Assembly: GCA_028279655.1 (NCBI GenBank) | Contig: JANQNH010000038.1 | Coordinates: 1-39,227, forward strand | DNA length: 39,227 nt | Source: Candidatus Nanoarchaeia archaeon | GTDB lineage: Archaea > Nanobdellota > Nanobdellia > Woesearchaeales > JACPBV01 | Reading direction: 5' to 3' | Shown here: piece by piece, positions 8,507 through 16,386 of the stretch | How the letters are laid out: each line of letters starts with the position of its first letter | Position numbering within the stretch: position 1 is the stretch's first letter | Made by a program: the position numbers and the translations under genes | The notes under the pieces: generated by a model | Databases searched by the model: none | Seen by the model: only the letters and a program-made list of their open reading frames with translations | What the model was told of the DNA's origin: nothing

Positions 8507-8955
8507 TTTTCTTTCCACTCCTTGTAGTTTATGGAGAAAACATCAACGTCATGTTTTTCCCCTTTTTTCTCAAAATGTTTTTCCAATGTATCAACATGTC
8601 TTAAACCGCTATGAGAAGCTAGTAATCTAGCATGCTTATATGGCTTTGGCGAACACGCATAGATTTCTATGCACGTTGTGTTCAAGAACATATATTCAAT
8701 AGCTTCTTTAGCTGATTTAAAGGCGTGTTTACCTCTGCCCTCTTTTAGAAAACATGGATGACACTCATATATTCCGTCATCTATACAATGGAAAAAGAAT
8801 AATCCAAAATCATCCATTAATACTATGTTTTTATCATTTTTTATGTCATTTGTCAAATCAATTCTATCCTGATTTCCAACTGTAACATACTCTACATTAT
8901 CAGGATGATTTAATATCTCGTGAACTTCTTGTTCATCTTTTGTTCTTCTTAACAT
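8470..8955 (-). CDS. GNAT-like acyltransferase (DUF2824, P22 gp14-like)
   Basis: 161 residues from the ATG at 8955. The fold cues are GNAT-like: a beta strand (NIVLMDDFGLFFFHC), then IYECHPCFLKEGRGKHAFKS, where E-H-P/F followed by RG(K)HA corresponds to the acyl-CoA pyrophosphate loop, then YKHARLLASHSGLRHVDT as the second half. Phage proteins of this type, including P22 gp14, lie between capsid and ejection genes. Substrate unknown; modification of a virion or host protein is only a possibility. An upstream in-frame ATG (9051) has no SD and would overlap the previous gene by over 100 bases, so I rejected it. Confidence 0.75.
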   Translation of the reverse strand: MLRRTKDEQEVHEILNHPDNVEYVTVGNQDRIDLTNDIKNDKNIVLMDDFGLFFFHCIDDGIYECHPCFLKEGRGKHAFKSAKEAIEYMFLNTTCIEIYACSPKPYKHARLLASHSGLRHVDTLEKHFEKKGEKHDVDVFSINYKEWKEKCQQEQSQVEQH

Positions 8956-9325
8956 GATGCCAATGCCATCTTTCCTTATCGTAGTCGTTTCTCTCAACTG
9001 CACTAACAGAATGATTTTCTTCATCCAATAGGAATTTCCATAATGCATCATTGGCTCTTATACATGGTTTAACAAACCATTTAGGCTTCTTAGATAACTG
9101 GGCTCTTCCAAGACGACTAGATACAGTCTCATCTGGATCTCCCCACAAGCCTACGTTCAAGAACTGGTCGATTGCTAATAAGTTCATATGACAAAAGTGC
9201 AATGTTTCTTTAGCTTTAAGAAACCAAGCGACAGCTGCTATTATTCCAAATCCAACCGCCCAAATAAGGCCAGGGACAAGGAAGATAATAAGCCATAAAG
9301 ATGTAAGTATAAATTTAGTCATCAT
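8933..9325 (-). CDS. Membrane-anchored phage protein with GDPDETVSSR motif
   Basis: 130 residues. Residues 5-36 are strongly hydrophobic (SLWLIIFLVPGLIWAVGFG and on), giving one or two membrane spans. The C-terminal part is soluble with LLAIDQFLNVGLWGDPDETV, then SSRLGRAQ, and a His/Trp/Lys-rich tail (ERWHWHHVKKNKR). The N-x-L-x-GG-DP-x-ET-(V/L)-SSR pattern recurs in uncharacterised proteins of many phages. It starts in an ATGA overlap with the preceding gene and overlaps the next by 23 bases. Between virion and ejection genes it may belong to the envelope-crossing apparatus; that is inference. Confidence 0.75.
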   Translation of the reverse strand: MMTKFILTSLWLIIFLVPGLIWAVGFGIIAAVAWFLKAKETLHFCHMNLLAIDQFLNVGLWGDPDETVSSRLGRAQLSKKPKWFVKPCIRANDALWKFLLDEENHSVSAVERNDYDKERWHWHHVKKNKR

Positions 9326-9993
9326 ATAACACTCTCTCTAAACATTTCTAATCTACCAACTACTTTAAAATCTGTTCTGGCGTCATGGTCTGTATAAGTT
9401 GTAGGATCTGAGTTCTCAACAATAAGACGAACAGTTAACCCTTGTTGTATTAAGGCGCTATCTTCTGAATTAAAGTATATAGGCGCATTGCCAAAAACAG
9501 GTGCGTTCTTAACATAGTTTCCGACAACTCCAGCAACAGGATGCACGATCTCACATGTCAATACAGAGCCAAAAGGAGCTCCTTCTGAGTAAAAGAAACC
9601 ATCTTTAATTCTAACGTCTTCATTAAATGTTATGTCAACAGTCTTGCTAGCATCTGTAGATAGAAGCTTAAACTCCAATCTTGGCCCCTCTCCAATACCA
9701 TTCGTTGCGTCATCACCTGCGCCACCAAAGTATGTCTCCCAAGTTAATGGTCTTGGAGTAGAATATACCATTACCTTTCCATCGGTCCTTCTATTGGCAT
9801 CATCTTTATAGTTGCTTTCAAAGTCTGATTGATCACTACCTGCAGGATCTGTTTTTTCTATATAACAAGTAAAGAGGATATCTCCATCCGTACCATATAT
9901 GATATACTCATCGTCATCTTCAGAAAATCTAATATCAAACATAACGGTTGTATGAATTGCTTTAAACTTGGCCCATGATAATTTTAAATCCAT
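9322..9993 (-). CDS. Virion-associated beta-rich protein, function unknown
   Basis: 223 residues, rich in Asp, Thr and aromatic residues with many short strands (YIIYGTDGDILFTCYIEKTD, FKVVGRLEMF). A perfect AAGGAGG lies nine bases before the ATG. It sits in the run of small virion proteins between gp10 and the ejection proteins. No enzyme motif. It may form part of the tail hub or a fibre base; unassigned. Confidence 0.7.
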   Translation of the reverse strand: MDLKLSWAKFKAIHTTVMFDIRFSEDDDEYIIYGTDGDILFTCYIEKTDPAGSDQSDFESNYKDDANRRTDGKVMVYSTPRPLTWETYFGGAGDDATNGIGEGPRLEFKLLSTDASKTVDITFNEDVRIKDGFFYSEGAPFGSVLTCEIVHPVAGVVGNYVKNAPVFGNAPIYFNSEDSALIQQGLTVRLIVENSDPTTYTDHDARTDFKVVGRLEMFRESVI

Positions 9994-10220
9994 TAGTCGA
10001 CCTCCTTACCTTTAACTTTATATGCTTTCTCTGTATCTTTAGAATAGTCTTCAACTATATATTTTTCTTCCTTATATGTTGCATAGTTTGACTTATTGCT
10101 TTTCATCCAATACTTTATTGTTGCGTAAACAACCGTTGGCGTAAGCTTTTCTATTTCAAGCTTAAACATTATATATTTGTTTTTGTTTTTTATATTATCA
10201 ATTACATCATTAAGATTCAT
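9993..10220 (-). CDS. Small protein, function unknown
   Basis: 75 residues from the ATG at 10220, preceded by ATAGGA at nine bases; an ATG three codons upstream has no space for an SD. Lys/Tyr/Asn-rich (NIKNKNKYIMFKLEIEKLTP, then VVYATIKYWMK) with strand-like alternation. It overlaps the Zn-finger gene by 11 bases and ends on the start of the next gene. Base composition is more AT-rich than its neighbours. No family recognised. Confidence 0.6.
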   Translation of the reverse strand: MNLNDVIDNIKNKNKYIMFKLEIEKLTPTVVYATIKYWMKSNKSNYATYKEEKYIVEDYSKDTEKAYKVKGKEVD

Positions 10221-10365
10221 CGTATTCATTCCTATGTTCTGAGCAGCAGAAATATAATGTGGAAGAAGATCCATTCTCCCAAACAGTAACCATTACGCCC
10301 TCATCGTTATCAACATCAAAAGTATTGCTACATGTAGGCAAATCGCATGTTTTAATATCAGTCAA
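10210..10365 (-). CDS. Small zinc-finger-like protein, TTG start
   Basis: 51 residues read from a TTG at 10365, eight bases after a perfect GGAGG and overlapping the upstream TGA. An ATG further upstream has no SD and lies inside the previous gene. The sequence has CDLPTC near the N-terminus and LYFCCSEH about 30 residues later, with DGS/NGSSS turns between, which suggests one Cys/His-coordinated zinc. A small treble-clef-like finger is possible; role unknown. Confidence 0.65.
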   Translation of the reverse strand: MTDIKTCDLPTCSNTFDVDNDEGVMVTVWENGSSSTLYFCCSEHRNEYDES

Positions 10366-10711
10366 CTTCGTATCCTCCAATGTTTGCCGCTGCCTTAGCA
10401 TTGTCTGAATCAGGTTTGTATTCTATTAAGACAACTTTTGCAGAAGCCGCCTTAAATGGCATGTTTCTAGCGCAATCAAGACAATCCCTCGCCGCATAAA
10501 ACTGCATACAACATACGTTACCATCGTATTTCATTCTAACAATTCCATCTGTATCAGCGCTAAATTTCATGTCTGTAATATAAAATGTTTTCCCTGTTGT
10601 TACTGTATGCGTAACTATTGTTGTATATGATCCCGTATCAGCATCATCTACATTTCCAAAGAGTTCTTTATTGTCTCCTTCATACGCCATACGCTGTGAC
10701 ATATCACTCAT
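10358..10711 (-). CDS. Small virion-type protein, function unknown
   Basis: 117 residues. The central region (TTIVTHTVTTGKTFYITDMKF) resembles the beta-sandwich opening found in several small phage virion proteins, including 11289-11612 here. Three Cys residues (CCMQFYAARDCLDCARN) are clustered. The start overlaps the upstream stop by one base. It lies in the virion cassette after gp10; a fibre-base or decoration role is possible. Confidence 0.65.
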   Translation of the reverse strand: MSDMSQRMAYEGDNKELFGNVDDADTGSYTTIVTHTVTTGKTFYITDMKFSADTDGIVRMKYDGNVCCMQFYAARDCLDCARNMPFKAASAKVVLIEYKPDSDNAKAAANIGGYEVD

Positions 10712-11289
10712 TATGCGTCCTCCTCATACCAAGTAAATAAATTGTTAAAGTAATCCGTTCCTCCAGCCCTTTTTATTGTTCTTACCAAATAAGCTGTATT
10801 TGCGGCAAATATAATTTCATTTTCTGCTCTAGATGATCCCGAAGTGCTTCCTGTAACAGAACCTCCACCACCAATCTTTTGCTTCCATAAAACAGTCCCT
10901 TGCCCAGTTATTGTTGGAGAAGTATAAATAAGGACATTAGGAGTATTAGAGGAAGTTCTATTATTATTATATCTTGATTGAAGAGTTCCTACGGCACTAT
11001 AAGTAGCACCTTCTGATATTTGTATTTCAAATTCCCCCTCACAAGAAAAATCAAACTTAACATGAGCATCAATTCCAGTGGGGACCCCTATTAAAATATC
11101 TGTAATAGTTCCACTCCCTGTAACATCCACAAAATCTTTGTAGAAATAATGAGTGCCAGCGTGAATAGTTCCTTGGACACGATCGATTGAATTTGTTCTT
11201 AAGTTTCCTACTATATCTACTTGTGCTCCATATCCAGAACCATCTCCAGATAGTATCGTTGTTCTTTTCGTTATTGTATCTAAAGCCAT
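10711..11289 (-). CDS. Virion protein, beta-rich, function unknown
   Basis: 192 residues from the ATG at 11289, which overlaps the upstream TAA (TAATG) and has GGGAGG at nine bases. An in-frame ATG five codons upstream carries the SD inside itself and is less likely. The chain is Gly/Thr/Ser-rich with regular strands (TGSGTITDILIGVPTGIDAH, VLIYTSPTITGQGTVLW), resembling jelly-roll virion domains. Possible partner of 10358-10711 and 11289-11612, with which it forms an overlapping triplet. Confidence 0.7.
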   Translation of the reverse strand: MALDTITKRTTILSGDGSGYGAQVDIVGNLRTNSIDRVQGTIHAGTHYFYKDFVDVTGSGTITDILIGVPTGIDAHVKFDFSCEGEFEIQISEGATYSAVGTLQSRYNNNRTSSNTPNVLIYTSPTITGQGTVLWKQKIGGGGSVTGSTSGSSRAENEIIFAANTAYLVRTIKRAGGTDYFNNLFTWYEEDA

Positions 11290-11612
11290 TATGTTTCCTC
11301 CCATCCAGAAACAGTAATATCAAACGAATTTGCAGCGTCAGCCATTGCTTTCAATGAATCTCCCGCAGTGTCTAAAACTATATGACCAGAGAATGTTAAA
11401 GAATCACGTCTATCTATTCTTGTGTCGTTCAATATAGAGTACTCTGTTCCTCCTCTGTCGACAACAAGATCTATCTCTTCTCTGGACGTTGTAACGTTGC
11501 TTATCGTAAAACCGGTAATGACAGTAGTTGTACTAGCAGGAACTGTATATAAAGTAACCTGCGTTGTTCCTACGTTGTTTGCCACGGCCAGTGTTTTTGG
11601 TGTTACTGCCAT
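11289..11612 (-). CDS. Small beta-sandwich virion protein
   Basis: 107 residues. The stretch TQVTLYTVPASTTTVITGFT, followed by ISNVTTS and LVVDRGGTEYS, is a pattern (LYTVPA.TT.VI....I.N) I recognise from many phage structural proteins of unknown exact role. Coupled to both neighbours by TAATG overlaps. No catalytic residues. Probably a decoration, fibre-base or neck component. Confidence 0.7.
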   Translation of the reverse strand: MAVTPKTLAVANNVGTTQVTLYTVPASTTTVITGFTISNVTTSREEIDLVVDRGGTEYSILNDTRIDRRDSLTFSGHIVLDTAGDSLKAMADAANSFDITVSGWEET

Positions 11613-11887
11613 TATAATACTCCCATTATCAATGCTATTTTCTTAACGAATTCCTCATTAACGCCACCACCGCTAAGATCTCCTAGCTTAACAGTACCAT
11701 TAACCGTATCCGTAAATTGTATCTGGTTATCACCAGCCTTATCTATCAAAGTCGTATCATCTTCGATAGCAAGACCCTTACTAGCCATATAATCCTGAGC
11801 AGGATTAACAGCAGTCGGATAAGAATCCGTCTGTGTGCCTCCTGTTGCTGGATTTTCGACCTTTAAGGGTCTTACAGTATCTACCAT
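11612..11887 (-). CDS. Small virion-operon protein, function unknown
   Basis: 91 residues (MVDTVRPLKVENPATGGTQT, then SYPTAVNPAQDYMASKGLAI). The first half is Pro/Thr-rich, and the second half ends in a short hydrophobic helix (EEFVKKIALIMGVL). Start and upstream stop overlap by one base. Proteins opening with V(R/K)PLK.ENPATGG..T are common in podovirus tail regions, but I know of no role. Confidence 0.7.
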   Translation of the reverse strand: MVDTVRPLKVENPATGGTQTDSYPTAVNPAQDYMASKGLAIEDDTTLIDKAGDNQIQFTDTVNGTVKLGDLSGGGVNEEFVKKIALIMGVL

Positions 11888-12630
11888 TATGATCTAATAC
11901 CTACAAATGTTGGTTGAATGTGAAGATCTGTAGCATTCTTAGCATAGCCAACAACGTACACAACATCACCACTTCCAGATGGAGCAGATGTCACAATGTT
12001 TCCAGGAGTAGCTGTATCTAAGAAGTATCTTTGACCAGCTGTGGCGCCAACAAGCGCACTTCCTACAACACCAGCAATCTGAACATTAACTGGGTTACCA
12101 ACTGTTTCTGTAGTTAATGCAAATCCAATAAATTCAGATGTTGCAATAGCGTCTGCGTCTGTTGGGTCAACAGCATCTGCGCCGCTAATATAAACAGCGT
12201 CATACTGAGTAACACCAGATGTTCCTGCATTGTAAGAAACAATAACAGAATCAGCAGAACCAGAAGCTCCGACGTCTACATATGCAGAACCATCATAAAC
12301 AAACAATTTGTCAGATGATCCATCCCAATAAACGTCACCTTCTGCAGGTGATCCATTAGCTTGCAAAGGAAGAACAAACTGACCAGCATTAATGTCATAT
12401 TCACCAGTAATTGATTCGTCAGCTGTTTTGTCTAGCAAGTTTTGGTTTTGAATACCAGCAATAGTATCCGTTACAGCATTAAAAGTGATATCACTAGTAA
12501 TAGATACACCACTTGTTACATCAAAAGATGTTCCAGCAGTATAAGTATTAAGAGTAATATCATCAGCAGCTGTATCCATTTCCTCTTGTAATCCAGAGGA
12601 GTTAATTTTAAGTAATTTGACTTGAGCCAT
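11887..12630 (-). CDS. Virion/tail protein with C-terminal domain shared with 13205-13708
   Basis: 247 residues. The C-terminal part, about residues 115-247, has the same layout as the protein at 13205-13708: D/E-AVY(I/V), then a run of A/D residues, then (V/F)IGF, a VNVQIAGVVG strand, a G..YFL(D/S)T turn, a VVYVVGYAK strand and a final IRS. The N-terminal 110 residues are Thr/Asp-rich and include a WDGSSDKLFVYDGSAYVDV motif typical of fibre or spike head-binding regions. Good SD (AAAGGAG). Probably part of the tail or fibre network. Confidence 0.7.
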   Translation of the reverse strand: MAQVKLLKINSSGLQEEMDTAADDITLNTYTAGTSFDVTSGVSITSDITFNAVTDTIAGIQNQNLLDKTADESITGEYDINAGQFVLPLQANGSPAEGDVYWDGSSDKLFVYDGSAYVDVGASGSADSVIVSYNAGTSGVTQYDAVYISGADAVDPTDADAIATSEFIGFALTTETVGNPVNVQIAGVVGSALVGATAGQRYFLDTATPGNIVTSAPSGSGDVVYVVGYAKNATDLHIQPTFVGIRS

Positions 12631-12632
12631 TT

Positions 12633-12983
12633 TTACTCTCCTTTGTTGTCGTCAATAATTTCCAATGTCATTGGATTAATAATCTTTCCATCAACATTGA
12701 CACCAGTTTTTTCTTCTATTTCTTTTAATATATCTTTATATTTTTTCTTAAGAGACTCTACCTTACCTTCAAGAGATCTTAGCTCATGCAGGAAGATATC
12801 TCTATCCTTTTCAGCAATGGTTATTTGCGCCTTCTTGAATTCCATTGCCTTTTGATGAATCGTGGAATCCTTTTGATGCAACCTCAATTTCAAAAAACTA
12901 GCTTCATCAAGATAAGTCTTTTTCAAAAACCCACCAATATCTTCTGTTTTCTTATTATTTACTTCTTTCTTTTTTCTCGGCAC
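12633..12983 (-). CDS. Coiled-coil protein, GTG start
   Basis: 116 residues from a GTG at 12983 with a perfect AGGAGG five bases upstream. Lys/Glu-rich with heptad-like hydrophobics between about 30 and 95 (KRLHQK-type opening, FLHELRSLEGKVESLKKKYK, DILKEIEEKTG), so a long coiled coil is likely. The N-terminus is basic (MPRKKKEVNNKK). It lies among virion genes next to the DUF5659-like gene. Function unknown. Confidence 0.65.
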   Translation of the reverse strand: MPRKKKEVNNKKTEDIGGFLKKTYLDEASFLKLRLHQKDSTIHQKAMEFKKAQITIAEKDRDIFLHELRSLEGKVESLKKKYKDILKEIEEKTGVNVDGKIINPMTLEIIDDNKGE

Positions 12984-12984
12984 G

Positions 12985-13203
12985 CTATCCTCCTGTTCTA
13001 TTTTTTATTCTTTCTTTTATACTTCTTATTTTATAAGCATATGTCTGGAATCCACCTTCATCATTGTAAAAATCATCGACTTTATCCGATACTTCTGCAT
13101 CAAACTTAAATGTTGCTATACCCTTCTCATCACACTCTAAATTAAAACTCAATCCTTTCATTTCCAAGTATATAGCTAAATGTATATCTTTTGTTTCAAA
13201 CAT
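12985..13203 (-). CDS. DUF5659-like small protein
   Basis: 72 residues. The pattern D(I/L)xLAIYLxMKGxxF, then G.ATFKF, then VDDFYND.G.....Y..KIRSIK resembles the DUF5659 family of small phage and bacterial proteins: a short beta hairpin between two helices. Role unknown. Starts one base after the preceding stop, with AAGG upstream. Confidence 0.65.
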   Translation of the reverse strand: MFETKDIHLAIYLEMKGLSFNLECDEKGIATFKFDAEVSDKVDDFYNDEGGFQTYAYKIRSIKERIKNRTGG

Positions 13204-13204
13204 T

Positions 13205-13708
13205 TTACGACCTTATTGTATACATATTTTGTAACTCTACTATTAACTTCGAGGAAGACACCGCCTTTCCTACTCCAGTAACCACTTCTCCAGCTGCCAC
13301 AGGCGCTGAATTATCTATTGCCCCTTCCGTTGTAGAGAGAAAGTAGTAATCTCCCGACGTCAAACCAGAAAAAGTCTCTATTTCCCCAGATATTCTAACA
13401 GTACAAGCTGTTGTACCACTCTTTTCAGACACAAAGCCTATAACTTTAGCAGTTGATATGTCAGATGCATCAGCTTTATCGAAAATACCGTCTGGTCTAA
13501 CATATACAGCTTCCCCAACATTAACAGCAGTATCACACGAACCTTCGATCTCCACTGCTTTGGTGATACTGTCAATTAAATCGTTAGCACCACCAGTTCT
13601 CTTCCACAAATCGTAGAAGAATCGACCCCAAACTGGATCTACATGCCCGTCAGGCAAAATAAGCGGTTGCTTCGGTATACTTGGTAACGTGACGAGCACT
13701 CGAACCAT
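13205..13708 (-). CDS. Virion protein paralogous to the 11887-12630 C-terminal domain
   Basis: 167 residues. The opening LPSIPKQPLILPDGHVDPVW, then GRFFYDLWKRTGG, is a short linker-like N-terminus often seen in podovirus tail-hub or fibre-adapter proteins (cf. xPLxxxDGxxxxxWxxxF). Residues 65-167 have the same fold pattern as the C-terminal domain of 11887-12630 (GEAVYV..DG, AKVIGFV, VRISGEIET, GDYYFLSTTEGAI, VVTGVGKAV) and the same IRS terminus. Directly follows gp10. Confidence 0.7.
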   Translation of the reverse strand: MVRVLVTLPSIPKQPLILPDGHVDPVWGRFFYDLWKRTGGANDLIDSITKAVEIEGSCDTAVNVGEAVYVRPDGIFDKADASDISTAKVIGFVSEKSGTTACTVRISGEIETFSGLTSGDYYFLSTTEGAIDNSAPVAAGEVVTGVGKAVSSSKLIVELQNMYTIRS

Positions 13709-13718
13709 TATTCTTTCC

Positions 13719-15116
13719 CTATTCTTTACAAATTCTTATATCAGCATACGCCCCTGTTAGAGAAATTTTAATTGGTTCAGATATTGTTACTCTAAATATT
13801 CTATTTCTTGACTGACCTAATCTCCTCCAAGTAGCACGTCTAGTATAGTCACCTATCTTACCCATACTTCTCCAATGCTCATTAGATGTATTATAACCGT
13901 TATCATCACTCCAATCTAGCATTATCTCTGGATCAGAACCTTGACCATCATTAAGACCTAATCCGGCGTCTAAATCCACTCTAAGCCTGTCAAATATAAC
14001 TCTCTTGCCTTCATTAAATACAGGAGGAAACGTGTTTATTCTCTGTATTGTCTCTCCGTTCTCATCATATGTATCTAAATCAAGCTCATATATCTTACCA
14101 GTAGAGTAATCTCCTACAAGATTCTTATTGTATGCATATGAAAAAGCGTTAACTCTCCATCTTGGCAGTTGGAAGCTTTCTCTTTCATGCCATAAACTAG
14201 TAGCTACGTCATAACAGAAAGTTGTTCCCTCTGTAGGGAATGTCAAGCAATAAAACTTATGGCCTTCCTGAGTATAACTGAAAGCAAATGCATCATCTAT
14301 CTTATCATATGCCGTAATATCATTCTCGATGCCGTGTGTTGATATTCTTTGAGGGTTGTATCCATTCGCCCTATAAATAATTCCGTCGTCTCCGAGCCAA
14401 AATATCGTATCGTCGTCCTTTACAACAGAAGCCTTAGCTGCGCATCCTCTCTCAAACACAGCATTGTTAGTTCTTTCAAACGGACTATCTGCATTACCGG
14501 TGTTGTAGAATACCTCAGTTGTGCTCTCTCCAAACAACCATAACTGACTATGGTCTCCAATAACAGCAACTAAGTTATCAGGATCAGACTCAGCTGTCGC
14601 AAAGTCTAGCGCATCCCATGACAATCCATCTAGCAATGATGACCAGTAGAACTGTCCTGAATTTGGCTTAGATACTACAAAGTATTGGTCCAAAAACGTA
14701 ACAGTAGAAGCACCTGGGAATCCAGCTGCAGTTATTTCTGTTATTGTTCCATCGTCTGTTACGATCCATCCTGTGGCATCTGGCTTAACAATCATAAGCT
14801 GAGTTCCGTTGTCTGCCATCTGAACACGATCATCTACTTCTTGTATAGTTCCAAGCAGAACCTTACCACCATTCTTGTTAATAAAGTACACATTGTTACC
14901 CATAACAACATATAGCTTATTATTCATTACGTGCATACCATATATAGGCTCGTTACCTACTTCAGAAAATAGCTTCATGCCAGGAGTTCCGAACAATGCA
15001 GCTCCTGACTTAGCTCCTTGAGGAGAAGACTCTGCATATAGATTAACTACTCTTTGTGCAGAAAGAGGTCTACTTCTTGAAACATATGTTTGTAATGCTA
15101 AATTAATCTGAACCAT
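13719..15116 (-). CDS. Packaged-DNA stabilisation protein, P22 gp10-like
   Basis: 465 residues, close to P22 gp10 (about 470). The N-terminal string (LALQTYVSRSRPLSAQRVVN, then LYAE) with GTPGMKLFSE and many WFDG/GDHSQLWLFGESTTEV repeats is diagnostic of the phage stabilisation-protein family. It plugs the tail below gp4 after packaging and stops DNA leak. It overlaps the gp4-like gene by 14 bases and follows it in the P22 order. Confidence 0.9.
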   Translation of the reverse strand: MVQINLALQTYVSRSRPLSAQRVVNLYAESSPQGAKSGAALFGTPGMKLFSEVGNEPIYGMHVMNNKLYVVMGNNVYFINKNGGKVLLGTIQEVDDRVQMADNGTQLMIVKPDATGWIVTDDGTITEITAAGFPGASTVTFLDQYFVVSKPNSGQFYWSSLLDGLSWDALDFATAESDPDNLVAVIGDHSQLWLFGESTTEVFYNTGNADSPFERTNNAVFERGCAAKASVVKDDDTIFWLGDDGIIYRANGYNPQRISTHGIENDITAYDKIDDAFAFSYTQEGHKFYCLTFPTEGTTFCYDVATSLWHERESFQLPRWRVNAFSYAYNKNLVGDYSTGKIYELDLDTYDENGETIQRINTFPPVFNEGKRVIFDRLRVDLDAGLGLNDGQGSDPEIMLDWSDDNGYNTSNEHWRSMGKIGDYTRRATWRRLGQSRNRIFRVTISEPIKISLTGAYADIRICKE

Positions 15117-16083
15117 TTACGCTATCACTCTCTCCGAATCCGTCAAAATCTGGTTGTAAACTGATAGATTGAGTATTCTCTCTATCCCATTTCAATGCAG
15201 CAAACAAATATTCATCTGCTTGCACTTTAAGAACTTGTCTCTCATCAAGAGGCATACCATATTCCGGAGCTAGTCTGACAGCTAAATTAAAAACGATTGG
15301 CTCTAGCCATTCCTGAGGAAAATCAGGATCGTCTGCGGCTGAGTCAAAGATCTCAAATGGTGTCAAGTACGTAAATAATATCTTTTCGCTAATAGAATCT
15401 GGAGATGGCCACAAATAGATTGTTCCATTCAATAACTGTCTATCATAGTATAGATCGACAGCCTTACCTGTACTTGTTTTATTTGGTTGAGAAAAGTATT
15501 CTTGTCTGCTTATTGTTCTTATTGGTGTATCTTGGTTGTTAGAATCTCTTCTGCGAGGATTCATAACTTGTTCTGGTCTGGGTATTGGTGTTGTATAGTT
15601 AAATACGTCGTTATCTATTGCTGCTCCACTTGGCATTGCATCTGTTATAGTAACAACAGCACCAGCAGGAGCTCCATTAACAGTGGTCCAATGTATAGAG
15701 CCACTATCGAGCTCAATACCAATATAATCACCGTCTGAAATATCACTTGCGTCGTCAACAGTTATCGTTAAGTCAGTTGCAACAGCTGCAACTGCTAATT
15801 CTGTATCATAGTACGTTTCAGTCGCGTGATCAACTACTGTTGTTCCGCCGATTGTATAACTGTTCTGACTTGGTTGTAAAAATAATGTGGCTTCTCTGTA
15901 TTTCCAAAGGTGTATCCCTTGAGCTTGCCACGCTTTAATCATTCTATTAAGGGCTGTTTCGCCATCTTGTACTTGTTGTGCAGTAGCTTCCTCTCCTTCA
16001 GCTAGCTGTCCTAATATTCTAAGAGCACCTTGTACTAAATCATTTCTATTTTCGTTTGCATCTATGTTACCAGAGGTTGCCAT
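15103..16083 (-). CDS. Head-tail adaptor / tail accessory protein, P22 gp4-like
   Basis: 326 residues. N-terminal (LVQGALRILGQLAEGEEATA, then DGETALNRMIKAWQAQGIHL) is the helical adaptor signature of the gp4/head-completion family. The rest is beta-rich (TIGGTTVV, ITVDDASDIS, IYLWPSPDS). It is longer than P22 gp4 (about 166 residues), with an extra beta domain at about 75-165. It attaches to the portal ring and receives gp10. Strong GGAG SD at ten bases. Confidence 0.85.
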   Translation of the reverse strand: MATSGNIDANENRNDLVQGALRILGQLAEGEEATAQQVQDGETALNRMIKAWQAQGIHLWKYREATLFLQPSQNSYTIGGTTVVDHATETYYDTELAVAAVATDLTITVDDASDISDGDYIGIELDSGSIHWTTVNGAPAGAVVTITDAMPSGAAIDNDVFNYTTPIPRPEQVMNPRRRDSNNQDTPIRTISRQEYFSQPNKTSTGKAVDLYYDRQLLNGTIYLWPSPDSISEKILFTYLTPFEIFDSAADDPDFPQEWLEPIVFNLAVRLAPEYGMPLDERQVLKVQADEYLFAALKWDRENTQSISLQPDFDGFGESDSVNGSD

Positions 16084-16084
16084 C

Positions 16085-16330
16085 TTATAAATCTCCTGGT
16101 GTTACGTCACCTGGCGATAAAAAGACATCCTCTCCTTCTGTTCTTGGATCAGGAACTGCCTGTCTATCTGGACGTGTTCTTACAAAATCTTGTGGGTTTC
16201 TAATCTCAAAGAACTTCTTGTCAACTTTTAAATTATCCCACTGTTTACGAGAATCAGAAGCTTTTATCTTAAATCCACTCTGGTCACAAATTATATTGTA
16301 ATCGCCTTTCTTATAAAATGTACCAGACAT
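16085..16330 (-). CDS. Small virion-operon protein, function unknown
   Basis: 81 residues from the ATG at 16330, with GGAGG five bases upstream; an earlier ATG contains the SD itself. Aromatic and charged (YNIICDQSGFKIKASDSRKQ, then FFEIRNPQDFVRTRPDRQ). Such small proteins with DFV(R)T(R)PDRQ and PDPRTE are frequent between the capsid and tail-adaptor genes of phages. Role unknown; head completion is possible. Confidence 0.7.
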   Translation of the reverse strand: MSGTFYKKGDYNIICDQSGFKIKASDSRKQWDNLKVDKKFFEIRNPQDFVRTRPDRQAVPDPRTEGEDVFLSPGDVTPGDL

Positions 16331-16353
16331 AAAAACCTCCATAGTAGAAAGTC

Positions 16354-16371
16354 GGGGAGGTAGCCCTCCCC
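16354..16371 (-). terminator. GC-rich hairpin after major capsid gene
   Basis: Stem GGGGAGG/CCTCCCC with a TAGC loop, 16 bases past the capsid stop. It is followed on the minus strand by GACTTTCTACT rather than a clean T run, so it is more likely a weak terminator or 3'-end stabiliser that keeps capsid mRNA abundant than a full stop. Confidence 0.6.
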
Positions 16372-16386
16372 TCTCTTCTATTTCAA

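Noticed and set aside
8956-9051. N-terminal extension of the acyltransferase-like gene
   Set aside because: No SD, would overlap the previous gene heavily, and adds residues unlike the family.
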